From: Haplosporangium gracile
Taxonomy: Eukaryota > Mortierellomycota > Mortierellomycetes > Mortierellales > Mortierellaceae
DNA: 43,967 bases
Assembly: GCA_015499985.1 (NCBI GenBank)
Contig: JAAAUF010000267.1
Span: 1-43,967, forward strand
Direction: 5' to 3'
The first letter of the stretch is position 1. Every line of letters begins with the position of its first letter. The notes below the pieces were generated by a model, which was not told the DNA's origin, did no database searches, and saw nothing but the letters and a program-made list of their open reading frames with translations. A program made the position numbers and the translations under genes. Below, one piece after another: positions 43,152-43,967 of this stretch.

Positions 43152-43967
43152 TTATTGCTGGGCGGGACGGCCACGGCCCAATCCAGAGCGGAACTCGGGC
43201 TTGTAGTCACCGGAGGCACCCTCCTTCTTCTCACCATCGTCACGGCGGCGGTAGTCCTCGCGGTCACCGCGCTGGCGGTAAGCACCCTCGGGACGCTCTA
43301 TTAGGTGACAAAAGGCAATGGAAAAGAGATGTTGGGGTCAGAAATCTGGTTTTGCATCGCGACGAGTGTAGATAGTTGGTTGGATAGTAATGGTGTGGGC
43401 AGTTGTCGTTTGGTTGACGATGGTACCACAAAGTCTAGTCGTTGTAAATCGAGTCGTTTACTACAACTGTTCTTGTATGATGATAAGGCTCGCCTCAGCC
43501 CAATTTGATAATGTCGGTGGTAGGTTGGAGTGTCAACGTGCTGTAGAGTCCATGACTCCTGTGTTTGTAGTGACGCTCAACTAATATGTCTGCTACTGAG
43601 CAGCATCTGAACTAAGTCCTGGCCGCCAGATACGTTCAACAGAACCAGTCCCTGCCACAACACAAATTGCAAAGAGACTGGTCACAAACAGCCAAGTTCC
43701 TGAATAATCCCTCCTCCTAGTTCGGTTGTTTTGTTGAAGTCGATCCAGAAAACAAAGGCCTCCGCTTATCCAGTAAAATTTCGACTGATGCTTCCTTTGC
43801 GTAAGACGCCTATCCAGGAACGCAAAATGGCGGAAGGTAGAACTTGAAGATATCCAGAGAAAAACAAGGCATGGGATGATTACCAGCACGGCGGGGAGCC
43901 GAAGGGCGAGCAGTCTTCTTGAAGGTGGCGGGGAAGATCTCCGAGGGCAAGTGAAGGTACTCGCGGA
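43152..43967 (-). CDS. RPS10: 40S ribosomal protein eS10, partial at right edge
   Basis: Small-subunit ribosomal protein eS10, located at the 40S beak. Two minus-strand exons are visible: >43967-43884 and 43297-43152, joined in phase 1 (RRAERPEGAYRQRGD). The first carries the end of the conserved domain, REYLHLPSEIFPATFKKTAR, which is diagnostic for eS10. The second is the usual Arg/Gly/Asp-rich tail (DREDYRRRDDGEKKEG) ending SGLGRGRPAQQ. The N-terminal two thirds of the protein lie beyond the window. The last intron is 586 bases, long compared with most introns here. No exon-like sequence is seen inside it. Confidence 0.94.

Noticed and set aside
43474..43600. Possible C/D-box snoRNA on the + strand in the eS10 intron (ATGATGA and CTGA)
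   Set aside because: Wrong strand for the host gene, and no terminal stem or convincing C'/D' boxes.
1..43967. Transposons, CRISPR arrays, tRNA and rRNA genes
   Set aside because: No transposase or reverse transcriptase motifs, no terminal repeats with target duplications, no spaced repeat arrays and no tRNA T-arm signatures were seen by eye.

Overview
The window is nuclear DNA from a fungus. The genes carry many short GT-AG introns, homopolymer and purine/pyrimidine tracts are common, and the recognisable proteins are fungal: two-domain 6-phosphofructokinase, an ERT1/RDS2-type zinc cluster factor, Ric1-Rgp1 GEF subunit, cyclin C and a 'beta-flanking' type protein. Intron density, Gln/Asn/Ser-rich insertions and gene content suggest an early-diverging filamentous fungus, probably Mortierellomycotina (Mortierella-like). 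The lineage is inference; no rRNA or other marker is present.

Layout, left to right: (1) 81-2901, + strand, 6-phosphofructokinase, cut by the left edge. (2) 3086-3887, +, SUMO. (3) 4079-5638, +, FRA10AC1-like splicing-related protein with an RS-type tail. (4) 6110-9473, +, Rgp1. (5) 9756-10750, -, mitochondrial ribosomal protein bL28m. (6) 10970-13480, -, ERT1/RDS2-like gluconeogenesis regulator. (7) 15249-16661, +, broken copy of a seven-helix receptor, followed by its intact paralogue at 17999-20448 (27-N assembly gap in intron 1). (8) 20709-21973, -, DUF7721/'beta-flanking' type protein. (9) 22912-26251, -, Rab-GAP of the TBC family (Gyp5-like). (10) 28089-29961, +, cyclin C. (11) 30195-31727, -, tetraspanin. 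(12) 32466-34707 and 36709-39107, -, two TLC-domain membrane proteins with the same intron position. (13) 40077-40871, -, small secreted protein with a Cys motif and a GPI-like tail. (14) 43152 to the right edge, -, ribosomal protein eS10, cut by the window.

Most genes are unlinked housekeeping functions: glycolysis, sumoylation, splicing, Golgi/Rab traffic (Rgp1 and the TBC protein both act on Rab GTPases), Mediator kinase module and translation. The only functional pairing I see is phosphofructokinase with an ERT1-type regulator 8 kb away. The most informative parts are the two duplicated families: the receptor pair, one copy decayed, and the TLC pair, both apparently intact. I found no transposon, CRISPR array, tRNA or rRNA, and no convincing new multi-gene system. 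Gene models were spliced by eye from phase-consistent GT-AG junctions and family similarity; none is supported by transcript data here.
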